This document shows, piece by piece, positions 9,910 through 17,915 of a DNA stretch of 64,000 nt. Position 1 is the first letter of the stretch. Each line of letters begins with the position of its first letter. The notes under the pieces are model-generated. The model had not been told where the DNA came from. It made no database searches and was given only the letters and a program-made list of their open reading frames with translations. This DNA is from Microbispora corallina (GTDB lineage: Bacteria > Actinomycetota > Actinomycetes > Streptosporangiales > Streptosporangiaceae). A program made the translations under genes and the position numbers. Location of the stretch: NCBI RefSeq assembly GCF_016863035.1, contig NZ_BOOC01000032.1:1-64000 (forward strand), read 5' to 3'.

Positions 9910-9943
9910 GTGCGAACCTCACACAAGAATGTGAGAATCGCAC
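9910..9943. promoter_or_regulatory. Nested 34-bp palindrome between ahcY and merR, candidate operator
   Basis: Two sets of arms share one centre: GTGCGA (9910-9915) pairs with TCGCAC (9938-9943), and CTCACA (9918-9923) pairs with TGTGAG (9930-9935), around the 6-nt centre CAAGAA. Each arm is perfect and the 2-nt spacers match in position. Its place in a divergent intergenic region, next to a MerR gene, fits a regulator binding site controlling ahcY, merR or both. An RNA hairpin is the alternative. Confidence 0.55.
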
Positions 9944-9975
9944 ACCAGAGGCTGCCGAGGGGCCTCTCGGGTGTC

Positions 9976-9981
9976 TAGCGT
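9976..9981 (+). promoter_or_regulatory. Candidate -10 element for the MerR gene
   Basis: TAGCGT lies 38 nt before the MerR start and downstream of the 34-bp palindrome. It fits the actinomycete TANNNT consensus. No convincing -35 hexamer is seen 17-19 bp upstream, as would be expected for an activator-dependent promoter. Confidence 0.35.
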
Positions 9982-10019
9982 GAACGTCGTCGGCCCTCGC
10001 GGGCGGGGAAGGGGGGATC

Positions 10020-10391
10020 ATGCGGATCACCGAGGCGGCCAGGCTGCTCGGCCTGTCCCCCCGCATGCTGCGCTACCGGGAGGCGCTCGGCCTGCTGCCG
10101 CCCGTGCGGGACCGGGGCGCCCATCGCCGGTTCGGCCCCGACGAGCTGGAGGCCGTCGGCCAGGCCATGGAGCTGGAGCGCCGCTTCGACGTCTCCCCCG
10201 CCGAGCTGGCCTTCGCGCTGCGGGCCCTGTCGGAGCCGGCCGTCGCCCAGGCCGTACGGGATCTGGGGGTGCGGATCGGCCGCATCCCGGCTCCCCGCAG
10301 GGCCCTGGACTTCGAGAAGGAGAAGGCCCTGCGCCTCCTCCGCCAGCGCTCGGGAGTCGCTCTCAGGAGTGACGACACCCGGCGGCGATAG
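10020..10391 (+). CDS. MerR-family transcriptional regulator
   Basis: A short (123-residue) protein with an N-terminal winged-helix domain: MRITEAARLLGLSPRMLRYR is the MerR recognition helix region, followed by a wing ending in RRFGPDELEAV. The C-terminal half (residues 60-123) is helical and short, without cysteines, so metal sensing is unlikely; dimerisation through the helix is expected. ATG follows AAGGGGGGATC. It is divergent from ahcY, and the palindrome between them is its most likely target. Just downstream lies the relic of a sensor kinase. What it senses cannot be told from sequence. Confidence 0.85.
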   Translation: MRITEAARLLGLSPRMLRYREALGLLPPVRDRGAHRRFGPDELEAVGQAMELERRFDVSPAELAFALRALSEPAVAQAVRDLGVRIGRIPAPRRALDFEKEKALRLLRQRSGVALRSDDTRRR

Positions 10392-10419
10392 CCCCGGCCC
10401 AGCCTCGTCCCCCTCCGGC

Positions 10420-10551
10420 GACCACGGCGACGGGCCCGGCCATGGCGTCATCGGGATGCGGGAACGGGCGACGGCCCTCGGCGGCTGGTTCACCGCGGGC
10501 GGGGGCCCGGCCGGCGGCTTCCTCGTCCGGGCGGGGCTGCCCACCGGATGA
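10420..10551 (+). pseudogene. C-terminal relic of a NarL-type sensor histidine kinase
   Basis: In the frame ending at 10551 the translation contains GHGVIGMRERATALGGWF followed by GGFLVRAGLPTG. This is the end of the ATPase domain of NarL-partner kinases (G2 box region GxGLxGMRER and the final beta strands with GGxxVxAxLP). Its TGA overlaps the ATG of the response regulator (ATGA), the normal kinase-regulator junction. Nothing upstream encodes the N box, the dimerisation histidine or membrane segments: the MerR gene stops only about 45 bp before the similarity begins. I read this as a deletion that removed nearly all of the kinase. Confidence 0.7.
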
Positions 10552-11201
10552 CGGTCATCAGGGTCCTCGTGGCCGACGACCAGCCGGTGGTGCTCAGGGG
10601 TTTCACCGCCGTCCTCGCCGCCCAGCCCGACATGGCCGTCGTGGGCGCGGCCGCCGACGGCGCGCAGGCCGTACGGCTCGCGCAGGCCGAGCGCCCTGAT
10701 GTCGCCGTCCTCGACGTCCGCATGCCGGGCGTGAACGGCATCGAGGCCGCCCGCGCCGTCACCGGCCTCGGCGTCAGAGCCCTCATGATCACGACCTTCG
10801 ACCTCGACGCGTACGTGTACGACGCCCTTCTCGCGGGCGCGAGCGGGTTCCTCCTCAAGGACGTCCGGGCCGGGGACCTCGCCGAGGCCGTCCGGATCGT
10901 CGCCCGCGGAGAGGCGCTGCTCGCCCCCACGGTGACCCGGCGGCTGATCGCCGAGTTCACCCGGCGCCGGGCCGCTCCGCCCCTGCCGTCCCTGACGCCG
11001 CGGGAGTCGGAGGTGCTCCGCCTGATCGCGCGCGGGCTGTCGAACGCGGAGATCGCCGAGACCCTCGTGGTGAGCGAGCACACCGTGAAGACCCACGTCG
11101 CCCGGCTGCTGGCGAAGCTGGGCCTGCGCGACCGGACGCAGGCCGTCATCCACGCCTACGAGACGGGTCTGGTGCGGATCGGCGAGGCGGACGGCCCCTG
11201 A
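10548..11201 (+). CDS. NarL/LuxR-type response regulator (orphan)
   Basis: A 217-residue regulator with an N-terminal receiver domain (acidic pair Asp10-Asp11, phosphoacceptor Asp56 in VLDVRMPG, switch Thr in MITTF, Lys in FLLKD) and a C-terminal LuxR helix-turn-helix (LTPRESEVLRLIARGLSNAE to SEHTVKTHVARLLAKLG). All receiver residues are intact, yet the adjoining kinase gene is reduced to a fragment, so it must be phosphorylated by another kinase or a small phosphodonor, or act unphosphorylated. It converges on DUF6114 with 12 bp between stop codons. Confidence 0.93.
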   Translation: MTVIRVLVADDQPVVLRGFTAVLAAQPDMAVVGAAADGAQAVRLAQAERPDVAVLDVRMPGVNGIEAARAVTGLGVRALMITTFDLDAYVYDALLAGASGFLLKDVRAGDLAEAVRIVARGEALLAPTVTRRLIAEFTRRRAAPPLPSLTPRESEVLRLIARGLSNAEIAETLVVSEHTVKTHVARLLAKLGLRDRTQAVIHAYETGLVRIGEADGP

Positions 11202-11213
11202 CCCCGGACCCGC

Positions 11214-12839
11214 TCAGGACCCCACGACGAGGTGCAGGTCGTCGGCGCGCAGCGAGTCCGCGCTCACGTACGGCTGCTCGCTGACGATGTCGGTCATCGT
11301 GACCGGGACGTTCAGGGACGGCAGCAGCCTGAGCGCACGCACGATCACGTTCGGGTTGTCGGCCGTGAACACCTGCGGGAGGCCGAGGAGCTTGCCCGTC
11401 ATCCTGGTCGTGTAGATCACCACGTCGCCCTCGAACGTGAACGTCCTGCCGGTGAGGGTCGTGCCGCCCATCGTCTGCTGCGGCTGGTCGAGCACGGCCC
11501 GGTCCATGGTGAACCGCAGCATCTTGACCGAGCCCGTGGCGGTGGGCATCTCCACGACACCGTGGAACTTCATGCCGGTCATCGTGAGCGAGGGCGCCCG
11601 GACCGCGGCCGGCTCGGTCGCCACCATGGGTGTGGAGCCCGTCCCGCCCGGCCCGGATCCGGAGGTCCCGCCGGACGGGCTGGGCGAGGGGGACGCCGCG
11701 CCGGGGAGGAGGGCCGGTGGCGGGCTCCCGGCAAGCGTGTCGCCGAGCCCGTCGAGGATCCCCGGAACGGACGGCAGCGAGGGCAGCACCGTCGGAAGCG
11801 CGGTCGGCAGGACGGTGGCGCCCGCGTGACGCGGTTCGGCGGCCGTGCCGGCCTGCGCCTGCCGCCCCCAGGTGTTCGCCACGGCCAGCAGGACGGCGGG
11901 CAGGACGGCGACGGCCAGCGCCCTCCCGGCCGTTCCCGTCCCGCCAGGGCGTCCGCACCCCGCTCGCGTCGCCTCGCCGGAGACCGGGCCGCGGCGCTCG
12001 CCGTGCCGGCCGGGGTCCGGCTCGCCCCGCTCCAGGTCGGCACCCCCGCGCCGACCGGACTCGGGTTCCCTCCGCTCCAGGTCGGGACGCCCGTGCCGGC
12101 CGGGGTCCGGCTCGCCGGAGACGGGATCGTCACGCTCGGGCTCCGGCCGGCCGTGACGGCCGGACTCAGGCCGCGTCGCTCCTCCGCCGGAGCCCGGGAG
12201 CGCGCCGGGCGAGGCGGGAGCGGGCCGCGGTGGGCCGGGGTCGCCGGCGGCCGGGTGACCGCCTTCCGGGTCGTCGCCCTCGCCCGGGTCGTCCCCGCCC
12301 GCGCGGTCGCCCTGCGGCGCGGCCTCGCGGACGCGGCCGATGAGGACGCGGGGGGCCTCCCCGGCCCGGTCGCCCGGGGACGGCTCGCGGGGCGGCGCGT
12401 CCAGCCGCTCCTCGCCGCTCACCACCCGGCGGTCGGTGAAGGTCATGCCGGTCTGCGGGAAGCCGCCGGGGGCCGGCTCCGCCGCCGGGGCGCCCTCGCC
12501 CACCGGCGTCCAGGCCGCCGCCAGCGCGCCCCCGACGAGGCCGAGGAGCATGCCGACGAGGAAGCCGCCCAGGTTGGCGTACACGAACGAGGCGATGGAC
12601 ACGAGCACGGCGACCACGCCGAGGAACACCCGCTGCCCGGGCTGCAGCCACAGCAGCAGGCCGAGGATGATCAGCAGGAGCGAGATCAGGTACGTCGCGC
12701 CGACCGTGCCCGACTGAATCACCAGTGGCAGCGCCCGGGTCGCGAACGGGATGCTGAGGAGCTCCAGCCCGGCCAGGAGCGTGAGAAGCCCGCCCCAGAA
12801 CGGCCGGGTGCGCCGCCAGGATCGTGCCGCGTCGCTCAC
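11214..12839 (-). CDS. DUF6114-domain membrane protein with long repetitive linker
   Basis: Residues 1 to about 130 contain four closely spaced hydrophobic helices (starting FWGGLLTLLAGLELLSI), the DUF6114 pattern. A low-complexity linker of roughly 190 residues follows, rich in Gly, Pro, Glu, Asp and Arg, with imperfect repeats of the type EPDPGRHGRPDLER. A further hydrophobic helix (ALAVAVLPAVLLAVANTWG) precedes a Pro/Ser-rich spacer and a folded C-terminal region of about 130 residues (from LTMTGMKFHGVVEM on), likely extracytoplasmic. GTG start. DUF6114 genes typically sit next to DUF6230 genes, as here (46-bp gap). Function is unknown; a membrane-anchored envelope role is inferred from topology only. 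Confidence 0.72.
   Translation of the reverse strand: MSDAARSWRRTRPFWGGLLTLLAGLELLSIPFATRALPLVIQSGTVGATYLISLLLIILGLLLWLQPGQRVFLGVVAVLVSIASFVYANLGGFLVGMLLGLVGGALAAAWTPVGEGAPAAEPAPGGFPQTGMTFTDRRVVSGEERLDAPPREPSPGDRAGEAPRVLIGRVREAAPQGDRAGGDDPGEGDDPEGGHPAAGDPGPPRPAPASPGALPGSGGGATRPESGRHGRPEPERDDPVSGEPDPGRHGRPDLERREPESGRRGGADLERGEPDPGRHGERRGPVSGEATRAGCGRPGGTGTAGRALAVAVLPAVLLAVANTWGRQAQAGTAAEPRHAGATVLPTALPTVLPSLPSVPGILDGLGDTLAGSPPPALLPGAASPSPSPSGGTSGSGPGGTGSTPMVATEPAAVRAPSLTMTGMKFHGVVEMPTATGSVKMLRFTMDRAVLDQPQQTMGGTTLTGRTFTFEGDVVIYTTRMTGKLLGLPQVFTADNPNVIVRALRLLPSLNVPVTMTDIVSEQPYVSADSLRADDLHLVVGS
11985..12175 (-). repeat. Imperfect coding repeats in the DUF6114 linker
   Basis: Blocks such as GTGCCGGCCGGGGTCCGG and CTCCAGGTCGG recur about 60-90 bp apart inside the linker-coding part of the DUF6114 gene. 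They encode the PGRHGRPDLER-type peptide repeats. Replication slippage could vary their number between strains. Confidence 0.6.
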
Positions 12840-12885
12840 GAGCGCCCGCCTTCCCTGCCGCCGTGCCGCGGAGCGCGCACCGGCA

Positions 12886-13482
12886 TCAGAAGCACTCGTG
12901 CTCGCCGGGCTCGACCCCGAGCTTGAGGCCGGGCAGCTTGAAGGTGGCGGCGTTCACCGACCAGGAGACCTGACGGAAGTCCTTGATCGACACCGCGGTG
13001 GCCTGCTGGCCGAACATCCCGCTCGCGCCCGTGCCGCCCGGCACCTGGTCGAGCGTGCTCGCGTCGCGGCCGGCCTCGATGTCGGTGAAGGTCGCGTTGC
13101 CCTCGATCTGGGAGGCGTCGACGATCATGTTCTCGGCCGTCACGGGGACCTTGCCGGTGCCCGCGGTGATCCGGATCGTCACCGCGCCGACCGGCGACTT
13201 CACGAGCACCGTCTGACACATGTTCGTCAAGGTGGCGTGGCGGATGCCGGACACCGCGACCGGGATCTTCTGGCCCTTCTTGTTCTCGACGAGGCTGCCG
13301 TACTGGACGAACCCCTCGCCCTTGAGCGTGTCCGCGGAGACCTTGAAGGTGTCGCCCGAGACCACGAACGACGCGCCGATGGCCCCCTCGGCGGTGGCGC
13401 CGACGAGCACGGACGCCACGGCGAGCGCCGGGACGAAGAAGAGCGCGAAGCGCTTCCATCGGACGCGTCCCTGCTCGACCAT
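12886..13482 (-). CDS. DUF6230 family secreted/membrane-anchored protein
   Basis: A 198-residue protein with a short basic N-terminus (RVRWKRF) and one hydrophobic helix (about residues 12-32), then an all-beta-looking domain with alternating hydrophobic residues and the segment HATLTNMCQTVLV. It matches the actinobacterial DUF6230 family, sometimes mislabelled cholesterol esterase; no esterase triad is visible. The ATG at 13482 is chosen because GGAGGTCACCC lies directly upstream, although the frame stays open a little further. It precedes DUF6114 with a 46-bp gap, and the two probably act together in the envelope. Confidence 0.75.
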   Translation of the reverse strand: MVEQGRVRWKRFALFFVPALAVASVLVGATAEGAIGASFVVSGDTFKVSADTLKGEGFVQYGSLVENKKGQKIPVAVSGIRHATLTNMCQTVLVKSPVGAVTIRITAGTGKVPVTAENMIVDASQIEGNATFTDIEAGRDASTLDQVPGGTGASGMFGQQATAVSIKDFRQVSWSVNAATFKLPGLKLGVEPGEHECF

Positions 13483-13540
13483 GGGTGACCTCCGTGGGTG
13501 CTGACTCTGGAATGTAAAGGTAAAGTTACCCACGGGTACC

Positions 13541-13560
13541 GCTGTGACTGAAGTGACAGC
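13541..13560. promoter_or_regulatory. Near-palindrome upstream of the DUF6230 gene
   Basis: GCTGTGACTGAAGTGACAGC pairs GCTGT with ACAGC and ACT with AGT around a 2-nt centre, leaving one mismatch pair. It lies 58 bp upstream of the DUF6230 start, upstream of a TACATT-like -10 on the minus strand. Candidate operator. Confidence 0.35.
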
Positions 13561-13630
13561 GCATCACATTTCAATCACAGCGCGCGATGTGTTAGGGCGG
13601 CCGTAAACCGCTATTCGGACTGCGCCGAGG

Positions 13631-14578
13631 TCAGGCGCCCGTACGGCTGTCCGCGGAGGCGGCGGCGTCGGCCCGGTAGAGGTCGGGCTCCAGGTAGATC
13701 ACCCTGGCCATCGGGACGGCCTCGCGGATGCGGCGCTCGGCCTCGTCGATCCCACGGGCCACCTGGCCGGCCGTGTCGTCGTGGTCGACGGCGATCTTCG
13801 CGGCGACCAGGAGCTCCTCCGGGCCGAGGTGCAGCGTGCGCATGTGGATGACCCGGCTCACCTCGGGGGCGTTCTCCAGCGCCGCGCAGATCTTCTCCTC
13901 GACCTCGGGCGTCGCGCTCTCGCCGATGAGCAGCGACTTGGTCTCCACGGCGAGCACGATGGCGATGGCCGCGAGCAGCAGGCCGATCACGAGGCTGCCC
14001 ACGCCGTCCCACATGCCGTTGCCGGTGACGACGGCCATCGTCACGCCGAACAGCGCGAAGACGAGGCCGAGCAGGGCGCCGAAGTCCTCCAGCAGCACGA
14101 CGGGGAGCTCAGGGGCCTTGGCGCGGCGGATGAACGACACCCAGGAGTGATCGCCCTTGGTCTCCCGCGACTCCTTGATGGCCGTCCGGAAGGAGAACCC
14201 CTCCGCGACGATCGCGAAGACCAGGACGGCGAAGGCCCAGACGGGCGACTCGACCGGCTGCGGGTCGGCGATCTTGTGCCATCCCTCGTATAGGGAGAAC
14301 AGGGCGCCGATCGTGAACAGCACCACGGCCACGACGAACGCGTAGAAGTACCGCTCCCGGCCGTACCCGAAGGGGTGCTTGCGCGTGCTGCGCCGGGCGG
14401 CCCGCTTGCCGCCCAGCATCAACAGGGCCTGGTTGCCGGAGTCCGCCACCGAGTGCACGGACTCGGCGAGCATCGACGACGACCCGGTGAAGAGGAATGC
14501 GACGAACTTCGACACCGCGATCGCCAGGTTGGCGCCCAGGGCCGCCAGGATCGCCTTGCTACCGCCACCCGCACTCAC
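13631..14578 (-). CDS. cation diffusion facilitator family transporter
   Basis: A 315-residue protein with six predicted transmembrane helices and a cytoplasmic C-terminal ferredoxin-like domain, as in CDF metal/proton antiporters. Helix 2 carries the HxxxD metal motif (SVHSVADSGNQ), and helix 5 has LLEDFGALLG, where an acidic residue occupies the position often held by His, as in a less studied CDF subgroup. The C-terminal domain includes a conserved MRTLHLGPEELL strand. GTG start preceded by GAGGAGCAGTAC. It lies 33 bp after the SIS isomerase gene and is probably read with it. Metal specificity cannot be deduced. Confidence 0.88.
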   Translation of the reverse strand: MSAGGGSKAILAALGANLAIAVSKFVAFLFTGSSSMLAESVHSVADSGNQALLMLGGKRAARRSTRKHPFGYGRERYFYAFVVAVVLFTIGALFSLYEGWHKIADPQPVESPVWAFAVLVFAIVAEGFSFRTAIKESRETKGDHSWVSFIRRAKAPELPVVLLEDFGALLGLVFALFGVTMAVVTGNGMWDGVGSLVIGLLLAAIAIVLAVETKSLLIGESATPEVEEKICAALENAPEVSRVIHMRTLHLGPEELLVAAKIAVDHDDTAGQVARGIDEAERRIREAVPMARVIYLEPDLYRADAAASADSRTGA

Positions 14579-14611
14579 GTACTGCTCCTCATCACTCGGC
14601 CAAAGGTGATC

Positions 14612-15757
14612 CTATGGGGAAATTCTGGCCGCGAGTTCGGTGACGGCCGGCACCGCGGCCGGGTCGATGCCGTATCCCAGCGCCAGGTAGACGGTCGCGT
14701 AGTCGCCCAGGCCCACGAGCGTGGCCAGCCGCTCCAGCGGGTGCGCGCCGTCCGCGACGATCTCCGACACCGGTACGTCGCGGTCCTCGGCGAGCCGGAC
14801 GGCGGCGACCCGCCGCCGGGTGACCTGCGGATGCTCCTCGACGTCCCGCAGCAGGACCAGCCGCAGCCGCGCGCCCCCGCCGGGCTCGTCGGAGAACGGG
14901 TCGGCGAACAGGTCCCGCCCCGCCAGCGGGCCGTCGAGCGCCGCGAGCTGGTTGTGGGTGACCTCGGGGATCTGCCCCCAGACGGCCGGATACTTGGCGT
15001 TCTCGTTCAGCTGGCAGCTCAGCCGGTACGCCGCGGCGGCGGCGACCGGGGAGACGCCCCAGATCATCGGGATGCTGCCGGCCAGCTCCATCGCGAGCGT
15101 CTTACCCGGGTTGATGAACGACTCACTGGACGGGCGGCACCGGTGGGCGATGTCCTCCAGGACCGTGGCCACCACCTCGACCACGTCCTCGCCGGCCTCG
15201 ACCAGCCCCATCCCCGCGGCCGCCACGATCAGCGGGATCGCGAGACCCCACATCGTGACCCTGGTCTGCCCGGCGGCCCCCGAGACCGGCACGTACCGGC
15301 CGCCCGCCTGGGTGACGAGCGCCGCGAGCGGGGTGTCCGGCCGGCCGACGCCGAGCACGGCGCAGCCGCGGCGGGCGGCCTCGGTGGCGACGGCGATGGT
15401 CTCCTCCGTCGTCCCCGAGCGCGAGACGGCGATCATCAGGTCGGCTGCGCCGATCCAGCCGGGGAGGCGGTAGCCGCGGACCGTGACGATCGGCAGCGGG
15501 ACGCCGTTGCCGCAGACGGCGTCGAGGATCTCGCCGGCGACGCCGGCCGCGCCCATCCCGGCGACGACGATCGCCCGCGGCCGGCGCTCGCGGCCCAGTG
15601 CCGCGACGCCCGCCTCGACGGCCGACCGGTACGCGGTGCGCACCTGGGCGGCCGAGGAGGCCACGGTCCGCAGCATGCCAGAGGGATCGGCCTCGGCCAG
15701 GTACACCTGGTCGTCGAGCCGGTCCGGGTCGAACCGCGCCCCCGGGGCGGCGGTCAT
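14612..15757 (-). CDS. SIS-domain phosphosugar isomerase, bifunctional PGI/PMI-like
   Basis: A 381-residue protein with two SIS subdomains. [17 protein letters not shown] and [16 protein letters not shown] are the classic phosphosugar-binding segments (the SxSGxT motif), and the second half has [25 protein letters not shown] sequence with the ExNK-type catalytic region (LNENAKYPA) and a late histidine segment (EVTHNQLAA). These fit the bifunctional phosphoglucose/phosphomannose isomerases. It would interconvert fructose, glucose and mannose 6-phosphates, feeding manB next door. Its ATG overlaps the Trm112 stop (ATGA). The counterpart in Mycobacterium lies beside pmmA/manB. Confidence 0.85.
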   Translation of the reverse strand: MTAAPGARFDPDRLDDQVYLAEADPSGMLRTVASSAAQVRTAYRSAVEAGVAALGRERRPRAIVVAGMGAAGVAGEILDAVCGNGVPLPIVTVRGYRLPGWIGAADLMIAVSRSGTTEETIAVATEAARRGCAVLGVGRPDTPLAALVTQAGGRYVPVSGAAGQTRVTMWGLAIPLIVAAAGMGLVEAGEDVVEVVATVLEDIAHRCRPSSESFINPGKTLAMELAGSIPMIWGVSPVAAAAAYRLSCQLNENAKYPAVWGQIPEVTHNQLAALDGPLAGRDLFADPFSDEPGGGARLRLVLLRDVEEHPQVTRRRVAAVRLAEDRDVPVSEIVADGAHPLERLATLVGLGDYATVYLALGYGIDPAAVPAVTELAARISP

Positions 15758-15927
15758 GCCTTGCGGGCCTCGTCGACGAGGAGCACCGGGATGTCGTCGC
15801 GCACGGGGTAGACCAGGCCGCACGCCTCGTTGGTGCAGGCGAGCTCGTCGGCGTCGGCCTCCGCGCGGAGCGGGGACTTGCACGCCGGGCACGCCAGGAT
15901 GTCCAGCAGCCAGTCGTCGATCTTCAC
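15754..15927 (-). CDS. Trm112-family zinc-ribbon protein
   Basis: A 57-residue protein. It reads [20 protein letters not shown] at the N-terminus and has the segment [20 protein letters not shown]. Cys13, Cys16, Cys31 and Cys36 form a zinc-ribbon set, and the final IPVLLVDEA is the conserved Trm112/YcaR ending. The GTG at 15927 follows AAGGAGCTGACGA. It sits 3 bp from manB and overlaps the SIS gene by 4 bp, a placement conserved in actinobacteria. Trm112 proteins activate methyltransferases in other organisms; a partner here is not known. Confidence 0.88.
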   Translation of the reverse strand: MKIDDWLLDILACPACKSPLRAEADADELACTNEACGLVYPVRDDIPVLLVDEARKA

Positions 15928-15930
15928 TCG

Positions 15931-17292
15931 TCAGCTCCTTACGACGGAGAGGACCTCGTCGCGGATCGCGGCCGTCCTCTCCTCGTCGGCCGCCTCGGCG
16001 TTGAGCCGCAGCAGCGGCTCCGTGTTGGAGGGGCGCAGGTTGAACCACCAGTCCGGACCGCTGACGGTCAGGCCGTCCAGCTCGTCGAAGGTAACACCCT
16101 CCCGGCCCGTGAACGCCTCCCGGACCCGGGCGAGGGCCCCCGCCTGGTCGTCCACCCTGCTGTTGACCTCGCCGGAGGAGGCGTAGCGCGAGTACCGCGA
16201 CAGGACCTCCGACAGCGGCCGGTCCTGCTCGCCGAGAGCCGCGAGGACGTGCAGGGCGGCCAGCATCCCCGAGTCGGCGAACCAGAAGTCGCGGAAGTAG
16301 TAGTGGGCCGAGTGCTCGCCCCCGAAGACCGCGCCGGTCTTGGCCATCTCCGCCTTGATGAACGAGTGGCCGACGCGGGTGCGGACCGGCACGCCGCCGT
16401 GCTCGGACACGATCTCCGGCACGCCCTTGCTGGTGATCAGGTTGTGGATGACCGCGGCGCCCGGGTGCTTGGCCAGCTCCCGCACGGCGACCAGGGCGGT
16501 GATCGTGGACGGCGAGACGGACTCGCCCCGCTCGTCGATCACCCAGCAGCGGTCGGCGTCGCCGTCGAAGGCGATCCCGATGTCCGCGCCCCGGTCGACG
16601 ACGGCCTTCTGCAGGTCGCGCAGGTTCTCCGGCTCGATCGGGTTGGCCTCGTGGTTGGGGAAGCTGCCGTCCAGCTCGAAGTACAGCGCGGTGAGCTCGA
16701 CGGGCAGGCCCTTGAAGACCTCGGGGACGGTGTAGCCGCCCATGCCGTTGCCGGCGTCGACGACCACCTTGAGCGGCCGGATGCCCGACAGGTCGACCAG
16801 CGTCTTGAGGTGGGCGGCGTAGCCCTCCAGCAGGTTGCGCTCGCTCACCGTGCCCGGCCGGTCGGCGGCGCCGTCGTCCAGGCCGCGCTCCAGCAGCTCG
16901 GCGGCGCGGTCGCGGACCTCCAGCAGGCCGGTGTCGGTGCCGACCGGCACCGCCCCGGCGCGGCACATCTTCATGCCGTTGTACTTGGCGGGGTTGTGGC
17001 TGGCGGTGAACATCACGCCGGGCAGGTCGAGGCTGCCGCTCGCGTAGTAGAGCATGTCGGTCGAGCCGAGCCCCGCGTTGACGACGTCGGCCCCGCGGGA
17101 GGTGGCCCCGCGCGCGAAGGCCGCGGAGAGCGGGCCGGAGGAGGTCCGCATGTCGTGCGCCATCACCACCGACTTCGCGCCCGTCACCTCCACGAAGGCC
17201 GCCCCCACGGCCTGGGCGATCTCCTCGCTGAGCTCGTCCGGCACGACGCCCCGCACGTCGTACGCCTTGAAGATCCTGGTGAGGTCGGCCAC
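15931..17292 (-). CDS. manB: phosphomannomutase/phosphoglucomutase
   Basis: A 453-residue alpha-D-phosphohexomutase. The phosphoserine loop is FTASHNPAKYNGMKM, the metal-binding loop is FDGDADRCWVID, the sugar-specificity loop is GGEHSAHYYFRDF, and the C-terminal phosphate-binding loop is LRPSNTEPLLRL. All four catalytic elements are present. It converts mannose 6-phosphate to mannose 1-phosphate for GDP-mannose and glycan synthesis, supplied by the SIS isomerase in the same transcription unit; a guanylyltransferase-like gene lies at 37081-38181. GTG start (17292) with only weak Shine-Dalgarno signal. Confidence 0.93.
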   Translation of the reverse strand: MADLTRIFKAYDVRGVVPDELSEEIAQAVGAAFVEVTGAKSVVMAHDMRTSSGPLSAAFARGATSRGADVVNAGLGSTDMLYYASGSLDLPGVMFTASHNPAKYNGMKMCRAGAVPVGTDTGLLEVRDRAAELLERGLDDGAADRPGTVSERNLLEGYAAHLKTLVDLSGIRPLKVVVDAGNGMGGYTVPEVFKGLPVELTALYFELDGSFPNHEANPIEPENLRDLQKAVVDRGADIGIAFDGDADRCWVIDERGESVSPSTITALVAVRELAKHPGAAVIHNLITSKGVPEIVSEHGGVPVRTRVGHSFIKAEMAKTGAVFGGEHSAHYYFRDFWFADSGMLAALHVLAALGEQDRPLSEVLSRYSRYASSGEVNSRVDDQAGALARVREAFTGREGVTFDELDGLTVSGPDWWFNLRPSNTEPLLRLNAEAADEERTAAIRDEVLSVVRS

Positions 17293-17384
17293 TGCACGCC
17301 CCTAAAAAGTCGTAAGTCTTCGCACCTGAGCCTATAGCGCCTGATTGCCCACACAGCGGGCGTCCCAACGTGGTGCGGGCGAAC

Positions 17385-17750
17385 TCACCGCTCCCGGTTG
17401 GGCTGGGCCGACTTCAGCACCCGGAGGTGGCCGCGCCTGCCCACCTCGACCGCCTGGCCGACGGGCTCGCCGGCGGCGGGCGTGGGACGGGCGGCCTCGC
17501 GGACGGCGTTGGCGAGCGCCTCGAGGTCGTCGCCGCTCGGGGACACGGCCTCCGACGGAAGGCGCACGACCTCCCAGCCCCTGGGCGCCGTGAGCCGTTC
17601 CGCGTGCTCCGCGCACAGGTCGTAACAGTGCGGCTCGACGTACGTCGCCAGGGGGCCGAGAACGGCGGTCGAGTCGGCGTAGACATACGTGAGTGTGAAG
17701 ACGGCAGGCTGCCTGCAGGCGGTACGGGAACAGCTGCGGACGGGGCTCAC
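17385..17750 (-). CDS. DUF3499 family protein
   Basis: A 121-residue protein beginning MSPVRSCSRTACRQPAVFTL. Four or more cysteines (CSRTAC near the start and CYDLCAEHAERL in the middle) and a histidine suggest a small zinc-binding fold. This is the DUF3499 pattern, a conserved actinobacterial gene of unknown function that lies next to manB in mycobacteria and streptomycetes. The C-terminal 45 residues are Ala/Pro/Glu rich and probably flexible. The GTG start has a TACGGT element 6 nt upstream, so the message is probably leaderless. Confidence 0.85.
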   Translation of the reverse strand: MSPVRSCSRTACRQPAVFTLTYVYADSTAVLGPLATYVEPHCYDLCAEHAERLTAPRGWEVVRLPSEAVSPSGDDLEALANAVREAARPTPAAGEPVGQAVEVGRRGHLRVLKSAQPNRER

Positions 17751-17756
17751 GGAGGG

Positions 17757-17762
17757 ACCGTA
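17757..17762 (-). promoter_or_regulatory. -10 element for leaderless DUF3499 transcript
   Basis: On the minus strand TACGGT is followed by six bases and then the GTG at 17750. This spacing places transcription start at or next to the start codon. Confidence 0.5.
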
Positions 17763-17903
17763 TCCGGTCCGCGTTCACATTGCCACCACCCGGCGGCTGT
17801 TATCGAGCGTGTCGCCACAATTGGGCGATCTCAGATGTCGCACCGGGATAACCGGCAAAGCGGACACGGGGCGCACGGTCCACCGCCGTCCGGGCGCGCG
17901 CTC

Positions 17904-17909
17904 TAAGCT
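17904..17909 (+). promoter_or_regulatory. -10 element for leaderless metallopeptidase-family transcript
   Basis: TAAGCT is followed by GGCTGC and the GTG at 17916. No Shine-Dalgarno sequence is present, and the 6-nt distance fits initiation of transcription at the start codon. Confidence 0.5.
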
Positions 17910-17915
17910 GGCTGC

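Noticed and set aside
9842..10019. SAH or SAM riboswitch upstream of ahcY
   Set aside because: I looked for the conserved SAH riboswitch core and SAM-I kink-turn elements and saw neither; the main structure is a symmetrical dyad better explained as a protein site.
15931..17368. 918-residue open frame running from upstream of manB into the SIS gene
   Set aside because: Only the SIS part is in a coding frame; the rest is a shifted reading of manB, which has all mutase motifs in its own frame.
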